Made by a program: the position numbers and the translations under genes. Below the pieces are notes generated by a model. The model was not told the origin of the DNA. It saw only the letters and a list, made by a program, of their open reading frames with translations, and did not search any database. Shown piece after piece: positions 1-9,765 of a stretch of 64,000 nt of DNA. Position 1 is the stretch's first letter. Each line of letters opens with the position of its first letter. Source of the stretch: Actinomadura viridilutea (GTDB lineage Bacteria; Actinomycetota; Actinomycetes; Streptosporangiales; Streptosporangiaceae); contig PVNI01000017.1 of the NCBI GenBank assembly GCA_003001795.1, forward strand, positions 62,001-126,000. Direction: 5' to 3'.

Positions 1-732
1 GAACCCGTCCGGCTCGGGATAGGCGTAGGCGTAGAACGCGCCCTCCTCGCCGCCCCCGGGCCAGAACCCGCAGCTGGACAGCTCGTGCGAGTAGCCCTCC
101 ACCGTCACGTAGTGCGGGCAGTTGGGAGGGTCGCCGGGGTGCGGCGGTGCCTTCCGGCCGGAGAACCGGGTGCAGGCGAGGTCGAACGACCCCCAGAAGA
201 AGTGCACCGGGCTGACCTTGCCGATGAACCGGGACCGGAACCGTCCGATCACCCGGTCGGCCTGCAGGAGCTGCCGCCAGAACAGCCGCGCCGCGTCGGG
301 ATCGTAGGAGGCGTGCCGGTCGTCCTCGGCGAACCGGATGGCCGGGTCCACCTCGTTCGGCCTGGCGTGGATCCGTGTCGGCACGCCCAGCTCGTCCAGC
401 ACCGCCATGACCTCGGCGTAGAAGCGGGCCACCGGCATGGGCGCCAGCGCCACCCCTCCGTCCCCGCCGTCGCTGGTGCGGACGCGCAGCCGGTCGTCCA
501 GGAAGTCGAACTCGATGTCGAACGCCCCGGCGCCGTACGGGATCGCCGAGGTGGTCAGCCCGCGCGGCGACACGTACAGGGTGACCTGCCACCAGTGGTT
601 GACCAGCGGCGCGTGCGCCAACCGGATCTTGCCGACGATCTGGGTCCACATGTGCAGGGTGTCCCGCGTGTCGGCCCAGTCCGCCACCCGCAACCGCGGC
701 CACTCCGCAGGTCGGGTCTTCAGCTCAGTCAC
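1..732 (-). CDS. DUF5996 family protein, 3' end cut by window edge
   Basis: The visible 244 codons run from a GTG at 732 to the window edge without a stop, so the C-terminus is missing. The protein opens with MTELKTRPAEWPRL and contains NHWWQVTLYVSPRGL, then FDIEFDFLDDRLRV and, near the cut, VSPVHFFWGSFDLACTRFSG. These blocks fit the DUF5996 family of uncharacterised bacterial proteins. I see no signal peptide or membrane segment, so it is probably cytoplasmic. A purine-rich stretch (GGGGGCGGCG) precedes the GTG. It diverges from the 3-hydroxyacyl-CoA dehydrogenase gene at 918, and nothing links it to the catabolic island. Function is unknown. The family call is from recognition of conserved blocks. 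Confidence 0.75.
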   Translation of the reverse strand, partial: MTELKTRPAEWPRLRVADWADTRDTLHMWTQIVGKIRLAHAPLVNHWWQVTLYVSPRGLTTSAIPYGAGAFDIEFDFLDDRLRVRTSDGGDGGVALAPMPVARFYAEVMAVLDELGVPTRIHARPNEVDPAIRFAEDDRHASYDPDAARLFWRQLLQADRVIGRFRSRFIGKVSPVHFFWGSFDLACTRFSGRKAPPHPGDPPNCPHYVTVEGYSHELSSCGFWPGGGEEGAFYAYAYPEPDGF

Positions 733-917
733 GACGCCGCCCCCGATCCCCGACACGGTCGGTACGCTCGCACTGCCACCGGCGCTCCTGCGAGCCTTCC
801 CGCGTCGCGACCGCCAAACCGGCGCCCCGGCAAAGCCCCGTGCTGACTTCTTGCCTGGTGACGCGGCAGATACCACACCCAAGTGGCGCGACAACACGGG
901 AATGTAGAGTGTCGCCC

Positions 918-1760
918 ATGAATGGAGTGGTGATCGGCGCCGGGACCATGGGTCTCGGCATCGCATACGTGCTGTCGGCCGCCGGCGGCACCGTGACCGT
1001 GGTGGAGCCCGACGACCGCCAGGCCCAGGCCGCCCGGACCCGGATCGCGGAGGTCGCCCGGCGCGCCGTCGAGCGCGGCAAGCTCGGCTCCGAGGAGGCC
1101 GACGCGCTGGTGGGCCGGATCGTCGTCGCGTCCTCGCTCGAGCAGGTGGAGGCGGCGGCGCCCGATGTGGTCGTCGAGGCGGTCCCCGAACGCCTCGAGC
1201 TCAAGCGGACCGTGCTGCGGGAAGCCGAGGCCCTCAAGCCCCGGATGCTCGCGACCAACACCAGCGGCCTGTCCATCGACGCCATCGCCGAGGGCCTGAC
1301 CGAGCCCGCGGCCTTCATCGGGCTGCACTTCTTCAACCCGGTGTGGGCGATGCCGCTGGTGGAGATCGTGCGCGGTTCGGCCACCGGCGACGCGACCCTG
1401 CGGGCGGCCCGCGAGCTGGTGGCCCGCATCGGCAAGGAGTCCATCGTCGTCAAGGACACCCCCGGCTTCGCCACCAGCCGCCTGGGCGTCGCGCTCGGCC
1501 TGGAGGCCATGCGGATGCTGGAGGAGGGCGTGGGCGAGGCCGCCGACATCGACCGCGCGATGGAGCTCGGCTACCGGCACCCGATGGGGCCGCTGCGGCT
1601 GACCGACCTGGTGGGCCTGGACGTCCGCCTGGACATCGCCCGGCATCTCGCCGAGACCTACGGCCCGCGCTTCGCCCCGCCGCGCATCCTGGAGGAGAAG
1701 GTCGCCAAGGGCGAACTGGGCAAGAAGTCCGGCCGCGGGTTCTACGACTGGAGCGAGTGA
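918..1760 (+). CDS. 3-hydroxyacyl-CoA (3-hydroxybutyryl-CoA) dehydrogenase
   Basis: This 280-residue protein oxidises a 3-hydroxyacyl-CoA to the 3-ketoacyl-CoA with NAD(P)+. The Rossmann fingerprint GAGTMG is at residues 7-12 and the catalytic histidine lies in HFFNP (H137). The length matches stand-alone FadB2/PaaH-type enzymes. The ATG at 918 starts exactly at the conserved beta strand; a longer reading frame from 840 would add a tail without homology. Its stop overlaps the start of the enoyl-CoA hydratase gene (TGATG), so the two are coupled. With box genes next door, the likely task is the lower pathway, turning a hydroxyadipyl-CoA into 3-oxoadipyl-CoA. No thiolase is in the window. The family is certain; the exact substrate is inferred. 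Confidence 0.92.
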   Translation: MNGVVIGAGTMGLGIAYVLSAAGGTVTVVEPDDRQAQAARTRIAEVARRAVERGKLGSEEADALVGRIVVASSLEQVEAAAPDVVVEAVPERLELKRTVLREAEALKPRMLATNTSGLSIDAIAEGLTEPAAFIGLHFFNPVWAMPLVEIVRGSATGDATLRAARELVARIGKESIVVKDTPGFATSRLGVALGLEAMRMLEEGVGEAADIDRAMELGYRHPMGPLRLTDLVGLDVRLDIARHLAETYGPRFAPPRILEEKVAKGELGKKSGRGFYDWSE

Positions 1761-2503
1761 TGGAGTTTCGGACCCTCGACGTGCAGGAGGGCGACGGCCG
1801 CGTCACCGTACGGCTCGACCGCCCCGAGCAGCGCAACGCCATCGACCTCGACATGGTGCGGGAGCTGCACGCCGTGTGCGAGGACCTCGAGCGGAACCCG
1901 CGCGTCATGATCCTGACCGGCGGAGCGGACGGGGTGTTCGCGGCCGGCGCCGACATCGGCCAGCTGCTGCGGCGCCGCAGGGACGACGCCCTGGCGGGCA
2001 TCAACCTCAAGGTGTTCCAGCGCATCCGCGAGCTGCCGATGCCCACGGTCGCGGCGGTCGACGGCTACGCCCTGGGCGGCGGCGCCGAGCTCGCCTACTC
2101 CTGCGACCTGCGCATCGCCACCGACCGGGCGGTGTTCGGCCAGCCCGAGGCGGCCCTGGGGATCATCGCGGGCGCCGGCGCCACCTGGCGCCTGCCGCGG
2201 CTGGTCGGCGAGAGCCTCGCCAAGGAGATGCTGCTGACCGGCCGCCGGCTCAACGCCGAAGAGGCGCGGCGCTTCGGCCTGGTCACCGCCGTCGTCCCGC
2301 CGGAGCAGCTGCTGGCCGAGGCCAACGCGCTGGTGGACACGATGCTCCGGAACGGCCCGCTGGCCCTGCGCCTGTCCAAGCTGGCGGTCGACGCCCCCGA
2401 GGGCGCCCATCCCGCGCTGGAGCTGGTCGCCCAGGCGGTGCTGTTCGAGAGCGAGGACAAGCACGAACGCATGACCGCGTTCCTCGAGAAGCGGCGGCGC
2501 TGA
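1760..2503 (+). CDS. Enoyl-CoA hydratase/isomerase family protein
   Basis: This 247-residue crotonase-fold enzyme is predicted to hydrate a 2,3-enoyl-CoA. Both catalytic glutamates of true hydratases are present: E110 in GGGAELAYSCD and E130 in FGQPEAALG. The oxyanion-hole segment around FAAGADI (residues 60-66) is also conserved. The ATG at 1760 shares its A with the stop of the dehydrogenase gene, so translational coupling is likely. In this setting it would act on 2,3-dehydroadipyl-CoA (PaaF-like) just before the dehydrogenase. An isomerase role on 3,4-dehydroadipyl-CoA cannot be excluded from sequence alone. The gene converges on the PaaX-family regulator, whose stop lies about 20 bases away. 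Confidence 0.9.
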   Translation: MEFRTLDVQEGDGRVTVRLDRPEQRNAIDLDMVRELHAVCEDLERNPRVMILTGGADGVFAAGADIGQLLRRRRDDALAGINLKVFQRIRELPMPTVAAVDGYALGGGAELAYSCDLRIATDRAVFGQPEAALGIIAGAGATWRLPRLVGESLAKEMLLTGRRLNAEEARRFGLVTAVVPPEQLLAEANALVDTMLRNGPLALRLSKLAVDAPEGAHPALELVAQAVLFESEDKHERMTAFLEKRRR

Positions 2504-2523
2504 CGCCGCGCCCCGGGAGGGGC

Positions 2524-3360
2524 TCAGGAGTCGGCGAGTTCCCGCCAGCGCTGCTCGGCGCCCGCCTTCCAGGCGGCGTGCTTGTCCTCGAAGACGCGCC
2601 GGGCCCTGCGGCCGATCCACCCGGGCGGCAGCAGGGCGTCCGGGAGCATCGGGTCCAGCAGCGGGAAGCGCCGCCATTCGTGCACCAGCCACACCTGGGC
2701 CTGGAGCATCGGGTCGCCGGGCCGGGGCTTCATCGCGGAGAACCGGTCGAGGAACGCCTCGTAGCGCTCGGCGACCTCGTCCAGGTTCCAGGCCCGGGCC
2801 ACCAGCTCGGCCTCCGAGCCGATGCCCGCGAAGGGGCCGATGAAGGAGAAGGCCGTGGAGCCGATGCCGAGGTCGGTCATGATCTGCTTGACCTCGGCCT
2901 CGCGGTCGGGATGGGGGCTCACCCACATCCCGGCGGTGGGGTTGCCGAAGCCGGCCCAGGCCAGCCGCGTGTACAGCTGGTGGCGCAGGCGGCGCTGGGA
3001 CTCGGGGACGGAGGCCATGACGACCAGCCAGCGGCCGTCCCAGGAGCCGCCGCCGGCGCCGAACGAGTAGATCCGCTCGGCGCCCTCGGTGAGCATGCGG
3101 CGGCCGGGCGGGGTCAGCTCCCAGCGGACGCGGCGGCCCTCGCGGCGGGAGACGATCCAGCCGTCGGCGGCGGTGCGGGTGATGGCCTGGCGGGAGGACT
3201 TCTCCTCCACGCCGAGGCCCGCCAGGACGTGCAGCAGGGTGGAGGTCCACACCGGCTCGCCGGCGGGGAGCACGAACTCGCCGAGGACGGTGAGCAGCAG
3301 CGAGCGCGCGCTGGCGCCGCCGCTGCCGCCGCGCCGGGGCAGCGCCTCCCTGGTCCCCAT
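2524..3360 (-). CDS. PaaX-family transcriptional regulator
   Basis: This 278-residue protein has the PaaX layout: an N-terminal winged helix (SLLLTVLGEFVLP, then SSRQAITRTAADGWI), a central domain with WDGRWLVVMASVPE, and a C-terminal domain with VWLVHEWRRFPLLDP. PaaX repressors respond to an aryl-CoA ester, classically phenylacetyl-CoA. Here the genes around it encode the benzoyl-CoA route, so benzoyl-CoA is a plausible effector (inference). I chose the ATG at 3360 because GGAGG lies 4 bases upstream; a GTG at 3375 would add five residues. It lies downstream of and in the same direction as the aldehyde dehydrogenase gene. Known box clusters usually use BoxR, an XRE protein fused to a shikimate-kinase-like domain, which is not seen here. 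Confidence 0.85.
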   Translation of the reverse strand: MGTREALPRRGGSGGASARSLLLTVLGEFVLPAGEPVWTSTLLHVLAGLGVEEKSSRQAITRTAADGWIVSRREGRRVRWELTPPGRRMLTEGAERIYSFGAGGGSWDGRWLVVMASVPESQRRLRHQLYTRLAWAGFGNPTAGMWVSPHPDREAEVKQIMTDLGIGSTAFSFIGPFAGIGSEAELVARAWNLDEVAERYEAFLDRFSAMKPRPGDPMLQAQVWLVHEWRRFPLLDPMLPDALLPPGWIGRRARRVFEDKHAAWKAGAEQRWRELADS

Positions 3361-3467
3361 CCGGCCTCCGATCACGCGGGAAGAACCCGCGCGGCCCCGC
3401 CGTCCGCCCGCTCGGCGGGCACGGGGCCGCGCGCCGAAAGATTCATTTCCAGTATGACAGCCGCGAC

Positions 3468-3488
3468 GACATCTTTTTGTCGGATGTC
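3468..3488. promoter_or_regulatory. Inverted repeat between aldehyde dehydrogenase and paaX-like gene
   Basis: GACATC (3468-3473) and GATGTC (3483-3488) form a short inverted repeat with a T-rich 9-base spacer, just after the aldehyde dehydrogenase stop and upstream of the PaaX-family gene. It could be a weak terminator for the former or an operator for the latter. The sequence does not decide between them. Confidence 0.3.
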
Positions 3489-3495
3489 GGCATGG

Positions 3496-4923
<1,428 letters not shown>

Positions 4924-4954
4924 CGTCCACCTCCCCAGGCCGAATATGCGACAG

Positions 4955-4989
4955 AGTCTTGACGCAACGGAATGAAGATGTCAAAGATT
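4955..4989. promoter_or_regulatory. Interleaved divergent promoters with GTCTTGA half-site
   Basis: On the plus strand a TTGACG (4959-4964) can serve as -35 for boxC, with AAGATT at 4984-4989 as a widely spaced -10. On the minus strand TTGACA (4984-4979) with AAGACT 18 bases on can serve the aldehyde dehydrogenase gene, so the two promoters overlap. The element GACAGAGTCTTGACG overlaps both. Thirteen of its 15 bases, GAC-A-AGTCTTGACG, recur at the promoter of the ABC transporter operon. A PaaX-family repressor binding here could control both directions. The promoter calls are by eye. Confidence 0.4.
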
Positions 4990-5028
4990 AGCTCACCCAA
5001 CCGTTCCGACCAGGGGAGGCACCGACTC

Positions 5029-6732
5029 ATGTCCCTCACCGCGGCGGCGGAGACACCCACCGGGCACGACTCGGTGCCCGCGGTGTCGTTCGACGCGCAT
5101 CCCGACTCCTACCGGCACCTGCGGCTGGAGATCGACGGGGAGATCGCCCGCATCGTGCTCCAGGTCGACGAGAACGGCGGGCTGGTCCCCGGCTACGAGC
5201 TCAAGCTGAACTCCTACGACCTGGGCGTGGACATCGAGCTGTACGACGCGGTGCAGCGGCTGCGCTTCGAGCATCCCGAGGTGCGCGCCGTGGTGATCAC
5301 CGGCGGGCTGGACAAGGTGTTCTGCGCGGGCGCGAACATCCGGATGCTGGCCCAGTCCAGCCACCCGTGGAAGGTGAACTTCTGCAAGTTCACCAACGAG
5401 ACCCGCAACGGCATCGAGGACGCCACGGCGAACTCCGGCCAGACCTACATCGCCGCGGTCAACGGCACGGCCGCCGGCGGCGGCTACGAGCTGGCGCTGG
5501 CCTGCGAGCACATCATCCTCATCGACGACGGCTCGTCGGCGGTCTCGCTGCCGGAGGTGCCGCTGCTGGCGGTGCTGCCCGGCACCGGCGGTCTGACCCG
5601 GGTCGTCGACAAGCGCGGCGTCCGCAAGGACCTCGCCGACGTGTTCGCCACCAAGAGCGAGGGGGTGCGCGGCACGACCGCCGTGGAGTGGAAGCTGGTG
5701 GACGAGGCCGTGCCGCGCAGCCGGTTCGAGGAGACGGTGCGGCGGCGCGCGCAGGAGTTCGCCGCCCGCTCCACCCGCCCGCGCGACGCCAAGGGCGTCA
5801 CGCTCACCCCGCTGGAGCGGACGATCACCGCCGACCGCATCGCGTACCGGCACGTCACCGCCGAGCTGGACCGCGAGCAGGGGATCGTCGCCATCACCCT
5901 GCGCGGCCCCGAGGAGGACGCCCCGCAGACCGTCGACGGCATCCACGACCTCGGCGCCGACTTCTGGCCGCTGGCGCTGACCCGCGAGCTGGACGACCTG
6001 ATCCTGCGGCTGCGCACCAACGAGCTGGAGGCGGGCACCTGGGTGTTCCGCACCCGCGGCGACCTCGGACGCGTGCTGGCCTACGACGACCTGCTCGCCG
6101 TGCACGCCGACGACTGGCTGGTCAACGAGATCCGCCACTACCTCAAGCGGACCCTCAAGCGCCTCGACGTCACCAGCCGCAGCCTGATCGCCCTCATCGA
6201 GCCGGGCTCCTGCTTCGCCGGGCCGCTGCTGGAGGTCGTCCTGGCCTGCGACCGCTCCTACATGCTCGAGGGGACCTTCGAGGACGACCCCGACGCCGAG
6301 CCCGCCCGGATCGTGCTGACCGGCGCGAACTTCGGCCTCTACCCGATGGGCAACGACCTGACCCGGCTGCAGTCCCGCTTCTACGGCGAGCCCGGGCGGG
6401 TCGAGCGGCTGCGGGAGCTGACGGGCCGTCCCCTCGAGGCGGCCGAGGCCGCCGAGCTGGGCCTGGTCACCTTCGCCTTCGACGACATCGACTGGGAGGA
6501 CGAGGTGCGCATCGCCCTGGAGGAGCGCACCTCGCTCAGCCCGGACGCGCTCACGGGCATGGAGGCCAACCACCGCTTCGTCGGCCCCGAGACCGTGGAG
6601 ACCAAGATCTTCGGCCGGCTGTCGGCCTGGCAGAACTGGATCTTCCAGCGCCCCAACGCCGCCGGCCCGGACGGCGCGCTGCGCAAGTACGGCACCGGAC
6701 TCAAGGCCGCCTACGACCGGAAGCGAGTGTGA
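5029..6732 (+). CDS. boxC: Benzoyl-CoA-dihydrodiol lyase / 2,3-epoxybenzoyl-CoA dihydrolase BoxC
   Basis: BoxC opens the ring of 2,3-epoxybenzoyl-CoA, giving 3,4-dehydroadipyl-CoA semialdehyde and formate. The 567-residue length fits the family, which has two crotonase-like halves. The N-terminal half has VFCAGANIRMLAQSSHPWKVN and AAGGGYELALACEHIILIDD. The C-terminal half has IEPGSCFAGPLLEVVLACDR and TGANFGLYPMGNDL. The C-terminal block VGPETVETKIFGRLSAWQNW is also characteristic. I chose the ATG at 5029, preceded by GGGGAGG at the right distance, over an upstream in-frame ATG at 4972 that falls inside the promoter region. It is the first gene of the box operon; boxB follows after two bases. 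Confidence in the family is high because several conserved blocks agree. Confidence 0.95.
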   Translation: MSLTAAAETPTGHDSVPAVSFDAHPDSYRHLRLEIDGEIARIVLQVDENGGLVPGYELKLNSYDLGVDIELYDAVQRLRFEHPEVRAVVITGGLDKVFCAGANIRMLAQSSHPWKVNFCKFTNETRNGIEDATANSGQTYIAAVNGTAAGGGYELALACEHIILIDDGSSAVSLPEVPLLAVLPGTGGLTRVVDKRGVRKDLADVFATKSEGVRGTTAVEWKLVDEAVPRSRFEETVRRRAQEFAARSTRPRDAKGVTLTPLERTITADRIAYRHVTAELDREQGIVAITLRGPEEDAPQTVDGIHDLGADFWPLALTRELDDLILRLRTNELEAGTWVFRTRGDLGRVLAYDDLLAVHADDWLVNEIRHYLKRTLKRLDVTSRSLIALIEPGSCFAGPLLEVVLACDRSYMLEGTFEDDPDAEPARIVLTGANFGLYPMGNDLTRLQSRFYGEPGRVERLRELTGRPLEAAEAAELGLVTFAFDDIDWEDEVRIALEERTSLSPDALTGMEANHRFVGPETVETKIFGRLSAWQNWIFQRPNAAGPDGALRKYGTGLKAAYDRKRV

Positions 6733-6734
6733 AC

Positions 6735-8153
6735 ATGACCACCGGCATCGACTACACCGAGCGGATCCCCAACAACGTCGACCTGTCCAGCGACCGGCGG
6801 CTGCAGCGGGCGCTGGAGTCCTGGCAGCCCAAGTTCCTGCAGTGGTGGAGCGAGATGGGGCCGGCGCTGCCGACCAAGGACGTCTACCTGCGCACCGCCG
6901 TGTCCGTGGGCCGCGAGGGCTGGGCGCAGTTCGGGCACGTGGCGCTTCCGGAGTACCGGTGGGGCATCTTCCTGTCCGAGCGCGACCCCGACCGGCGCAT
7001 CGCGTTCGGCGAGCACAAGGGCGAGCCGGTGTGGCAGCAGGTCCCCGGCGAGTACCGCGCGGACCTGCAGCGGCTGATCGTCATCCAGGGCGACACCGAG
7101 CCCGCGTCCGTCGAGCAGCAGCGGCACCTCGGCATGACCGCGCCGAGCCTGTACGACCTGCGCAACCTGTTCCAGGTCAACGTGGAGGAGGGCCGTCACC
7201 TGTGGGCGATGGTCTACCTGCTGCACGCCTACTTCGGCCGGACCGGGCGCGAGGAGGCCGAGGCGCTGCTGCACCGCAACTCCGGCAGCGACGACTCCCC
7301 GCGCATCCTCGGCGCGTTCAACGAGGAGACGCCCGACTGGCTGTCGTTCTACATGTTCACCTACTTCACCGACCGGGACGGCAAGTACCAGCTCGGCACG
7401 CTGAAGGAGAGCGCGTTCGACCCGCTGTCGCGCACCTGCCAGTTCATGCTGAAGGAGGAGGCCCACCACATGTTCGTGGGCACCACCGGCGTGGACCGGG
7501 TGGTCGAGCGCACCGCGCAGATCATGCGCGAGCACGACACCGCCGACGTGCGGCCCTACGGCGGCATCCCCCTGGAGATCATCCAGAAGTACCTCAACTT
7601 CCACTACAGCGTCTCGCTGGACCTGTTCGGCTCGGAGACCTCCACCAACGTCGCCAACTACTTCACCGCCGGTCTCAAGGGGCGCTGGCAGGAGGAGCGC
7701 CGCAAGGACGACCACCAGCTCACCGACGCCGTCGCCACCGTCACCCAGGTCGAGGACGGCCGGCTCGTCGAGGTCGAGACGCCCGCGCTGATCGCCCTCA
7801 ACAACGACCTGCGGGGCGAGTACACCGCCGACTGCCAGAACGGCGTGACCCGCTGGAACCGGATCCTCGAGGACGCCGGCATCGACTTCCGGCTGCGGCT
7901 GCCGCACGTGGGCTTCCACCGCCAGGTCGGGGCGTTCGCCGGGCACCACGTCTCCCCCGACGGCGAGGTCCTCACCGCGGAGGAGTGGGACCGCCGCAAG
8001 GGCGACTGGCTGCCGACCGACGAGGACCGCGCCTACGTCGCCTCGGTGATGCAGCCGGTGTACGAGCCCGGCAAGATCGCCGCCTGGGTCGCCCCGCCCA
8101 AGCAGGGCATCAACGGCCGCCCGTTCGACTACGAGTACGTCCACCTGGCCTGA
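6735..8153 (+). CDS. boxB: Benzoyl-CoA 2,3-epoxidase, diiron subunit BoxB
   Basis: BoxB is the diiron oxygenase that epoxidises benzoyl-CoA with O2 and electrons from a flavin/iron-sulfur reductase. All six iron ligands known from the Azoarcus evansii enzyme are found here at a constant offset of two: E122, E152 and H155 (VEEGRH), D213 (TDRDG), E242 and H245 (KEEAHH). The 472-residue length matches the family. The ATG at 6735 is two bases after the boxC stop, with GGAAG upstream. The gene is intact and should be catalytically competent. It needs an electron donor, and the nearby ferredoxin and reductase are the obvious candidates because no fused BoxA gene is present in the window. Confidence 0.95.
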   Translation: MTTGIDYTERIPNNVDLSSDRRLQRALESWQPKFLQWWSEMGPALPTKDVYLRTAVSVGREGWAQFGHVALPEYRWGIFLSERDPDRRIAFGEHKGEPVWQQVPGEYRADLQRLIVIQGDTEPASVEQQRHLGMTAPSLYDLRNLFQVNVEEGRHLWAMVYLLHAYFGRTGREEAEALLHRNSGSDDSPRILGAFNEETPDWLSFYMFTYFTDRDGKYQLGTLKESAFDPLSRTCQFMLKEEAHHMFVGTTGVDRVVERTAQIMREHDTADVRPYGGIPLEIIQKYLNFHYSVSLDLFGSETSTNVANYFTAGLKGRWQEERRKDDHQLTDAVATVTQVEDGRLVEVETPALIALNNDLRGEYTADCQNGVTRWNRILEDAGIDFRLRLPHVGFHRQVGAFAGHHVSPDGEVLTAEEWDRRKGDWLPTDEDRAYVASVMQPVYEPGKIAAWVAPPKQGINGRPFDYEYVHLA

Positions 8154-8166
8154 GCGGGAGCCCTCG

Positions 8167-9765
8167 ATGCCCGACCCCTTCAACGCCTCCGTCTACCTGG
8201 TCGACAGGCAGCTCGAGCTCGGCCGCGGCGACCGCATCGCGGTCGCCGGGCCGGGCGGCGCCCTCACGTACGCGCAGCTGGCCGAGCGGGTCCGGCGGGC
8301 CGCCGCCGGGCTGCGCGCCGCCGGGCTGCGCCCCGAGGAGCGGATCGTGCTGTTCGCCGCCGACGGGCCCGAGCTGCTGATCACCTTCCTGGCCGGGATG
8401 CGGATCGGGGCCGTGCCCGTGCCGGTGTCCAGCATGTACAACGGCACGGAGCTGGGCCACCTGCTCGCCGACTCGCGGGCGCGGATGCTGCTGGTCACCC
8501 CGCAGTTCACGGCCGCCGCGCAGGACGCGCTGGCGGTCTCGGAGCTCCGGGACGTGGTGCTGGCGGGCGGCGCCCGCGTCGAGACGCCCGCGGGGATGCG
8601 GACCTGGACGTGGGACGAGCTGCTGTCCGCCGGGGACGACGAGTCGGTGTACGGGACGTGGGACGAGTCGCCCGCGTTCTGGCTCTACACCTCCGGCACC
8701 ACCGGCACGCCCAAGGCCGCCATGCACCGGCACGGCAGCGTCCGGCACGTCGCCGAGACCTACGCCGCGCACGTCCTCGGGATCACCGAGGAGGACCGGT
8801 GCTTCTCGGTGGCCAAGCTGTTCTTCGCCTACGGGCTCGGGAACGCGGCGCTGTTCCCCCTGTCGGCCGGGGCGACGACGATCCTGGACCCGGCCCGTCC
8901 GACGCCCGCCGGCGTGACCGAACGGCTGCTGGCCGACCGGCCGACGCTGTTCTTCGCCGTCCCGACGTTCTACGCGGCGCTCCTGGACGCCGACGCGCCG
9001 CGTGAGGCGTTCGCCTCGGTGCGGCTGGCGGCGTCGGCCGGGGAGCCGCTCCCGCCGGACCTGTACCGCCGCTTCACCGAGCGGTACGGCGTCGAGCTGC
9101 TGGACGGGATCGGGTCGACGGAGGCCCTGCACATCTTCCTGTCCAACCGGCCCGGCGACGTGCGGCCGGGGACCTCCGGACGCCCGGTGCCGGGCTACGA
9201 GGTGAAGCTGGTGGACGAGACCGGGGCGGAGGTCCCGCCCGGGGAGCCCGGCGACCTGCTGGTCCGGGGGCCGTCGCTGACCACCGGGTACTGGTGCCGC
9301 ACCGAGGTCACCCGCAAGGCGTTCCAGGGCGAGTGGATGCGGACCGGCGACAAGTACGTGCGGTCCGAGGACGGCTACTACACCTGCCTGGGACGCAGCA
9401 ACGACATGATCAAGGCGGGCGGGATCTGGGTGTCGCCGACCGAGGTCGAGCGGTGCCTGAGCGAGCATCCCGCCGTCGCCGAGGTCGCCGTGGTGGGCGT
9501 CCCGGACGAGCACGGCCTGGACAAGCCGGTCGCCTGCGTCGTCCCCGCCTCCGGGGCCCGGGTCGACGCCGAGGAGCTGATCGCCCACTGCCGCGAGCGC
9601 CTGGCGGCGTTCAAGCGGCCCCGGCAGGTCGTCGTCGTGGACGAGCTGCCCAAGACCGCCACCGGCAAGCTCCGCCGCTTCGCCATCCGCGAGCTGACCA
9701 TGGAGCTGGTCCGCGGGCGGGCCGCCGCGGGCGAGCAGGCCGAGGAGAGGGTGACGCCCGTATGA
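8167..9765 (+). CDS. Benzoate-CoA ligase
   Basis: This 532-residue adenylate-forming enzyme activates an aromatic acid with ATP and CoA. The P-loop YTSGTTGTPK sits near residues 178-187, the A5-like motif reads DGIGSTEALHIFLSN, the A8 hinge region reads YYTCLGRSNDMIKAGG, and the catalytic lysine of the C-terminal domain is in PKTATGKLRR. The segments FWLYTSGTTGTPKAAMH and KLFFAYGLGN are typical of benzoate-CoA ligases (BclA/BadA group), as is ASAGEPLP. The gene starts 13 bases after boxB and its stop overlaps the reductase start (ATGA). In this operon it would produce benzoyl-CoA for BoxB. A related aromatic acid, such as a substituted benzoate, cannot be excluded. Confidence 0.93.
   Translation: MPDPFNASVYLVDRQLELGRGDRIAVAGPGGALTYAQLAERVRRAAAGLRAAGLRPEERIVLFAADGPELLITFLAGMRIGAVPVPVSSMYNGTELGHLLADSRARMLLVTPQFTAAAQDALAVSELRDVVLAGGARVETPAGMRTWTWDELLSAGDDESVYGTWDESPAFWLYTSGTTGTPKAAMHRHGSVRHVAETYAAHVLGITEEDRCFSVAKLFFAYGLGNAALFPLSAGATTILDPARPTPAGVTERLLADRPTLFFAVPTFYAALLDADAPREAFASVRLAASAGEPLPPDLYRRFTERYGVELLDGIGSTEALHIFLSNRPGDVRPGTSGRPVPGYEVKLVDETGAEVPPGEPGDLLVRGPSLTTGYWCRTEVTRKAFQGEWMRTGDKYVRSEDGYYTCLGRSNDMIKAGGIWVSPTEVERCLSEHPAVAEVAVVGVPDEHGLDKPVACVVPASGARVDAEELIAHCRERLAAFKRPRQVVVVDELPKTATGKLRRFAIRELTMELVRGRAAAGEQAEERVTPV

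Noticed and set aside
1742..3250. Long open reading on the minus strand over the hydratase and regulator genes
   Set aside because: It is the antisense of well-supported genes; high GC gives long stop-free shadow frames, and it has no conserved blocks.
3375..3375. GTG at 3375 as start of the PaaX-family gene
   Set aside because: The downstream ATG at 3360 has GGAGG at a better position.
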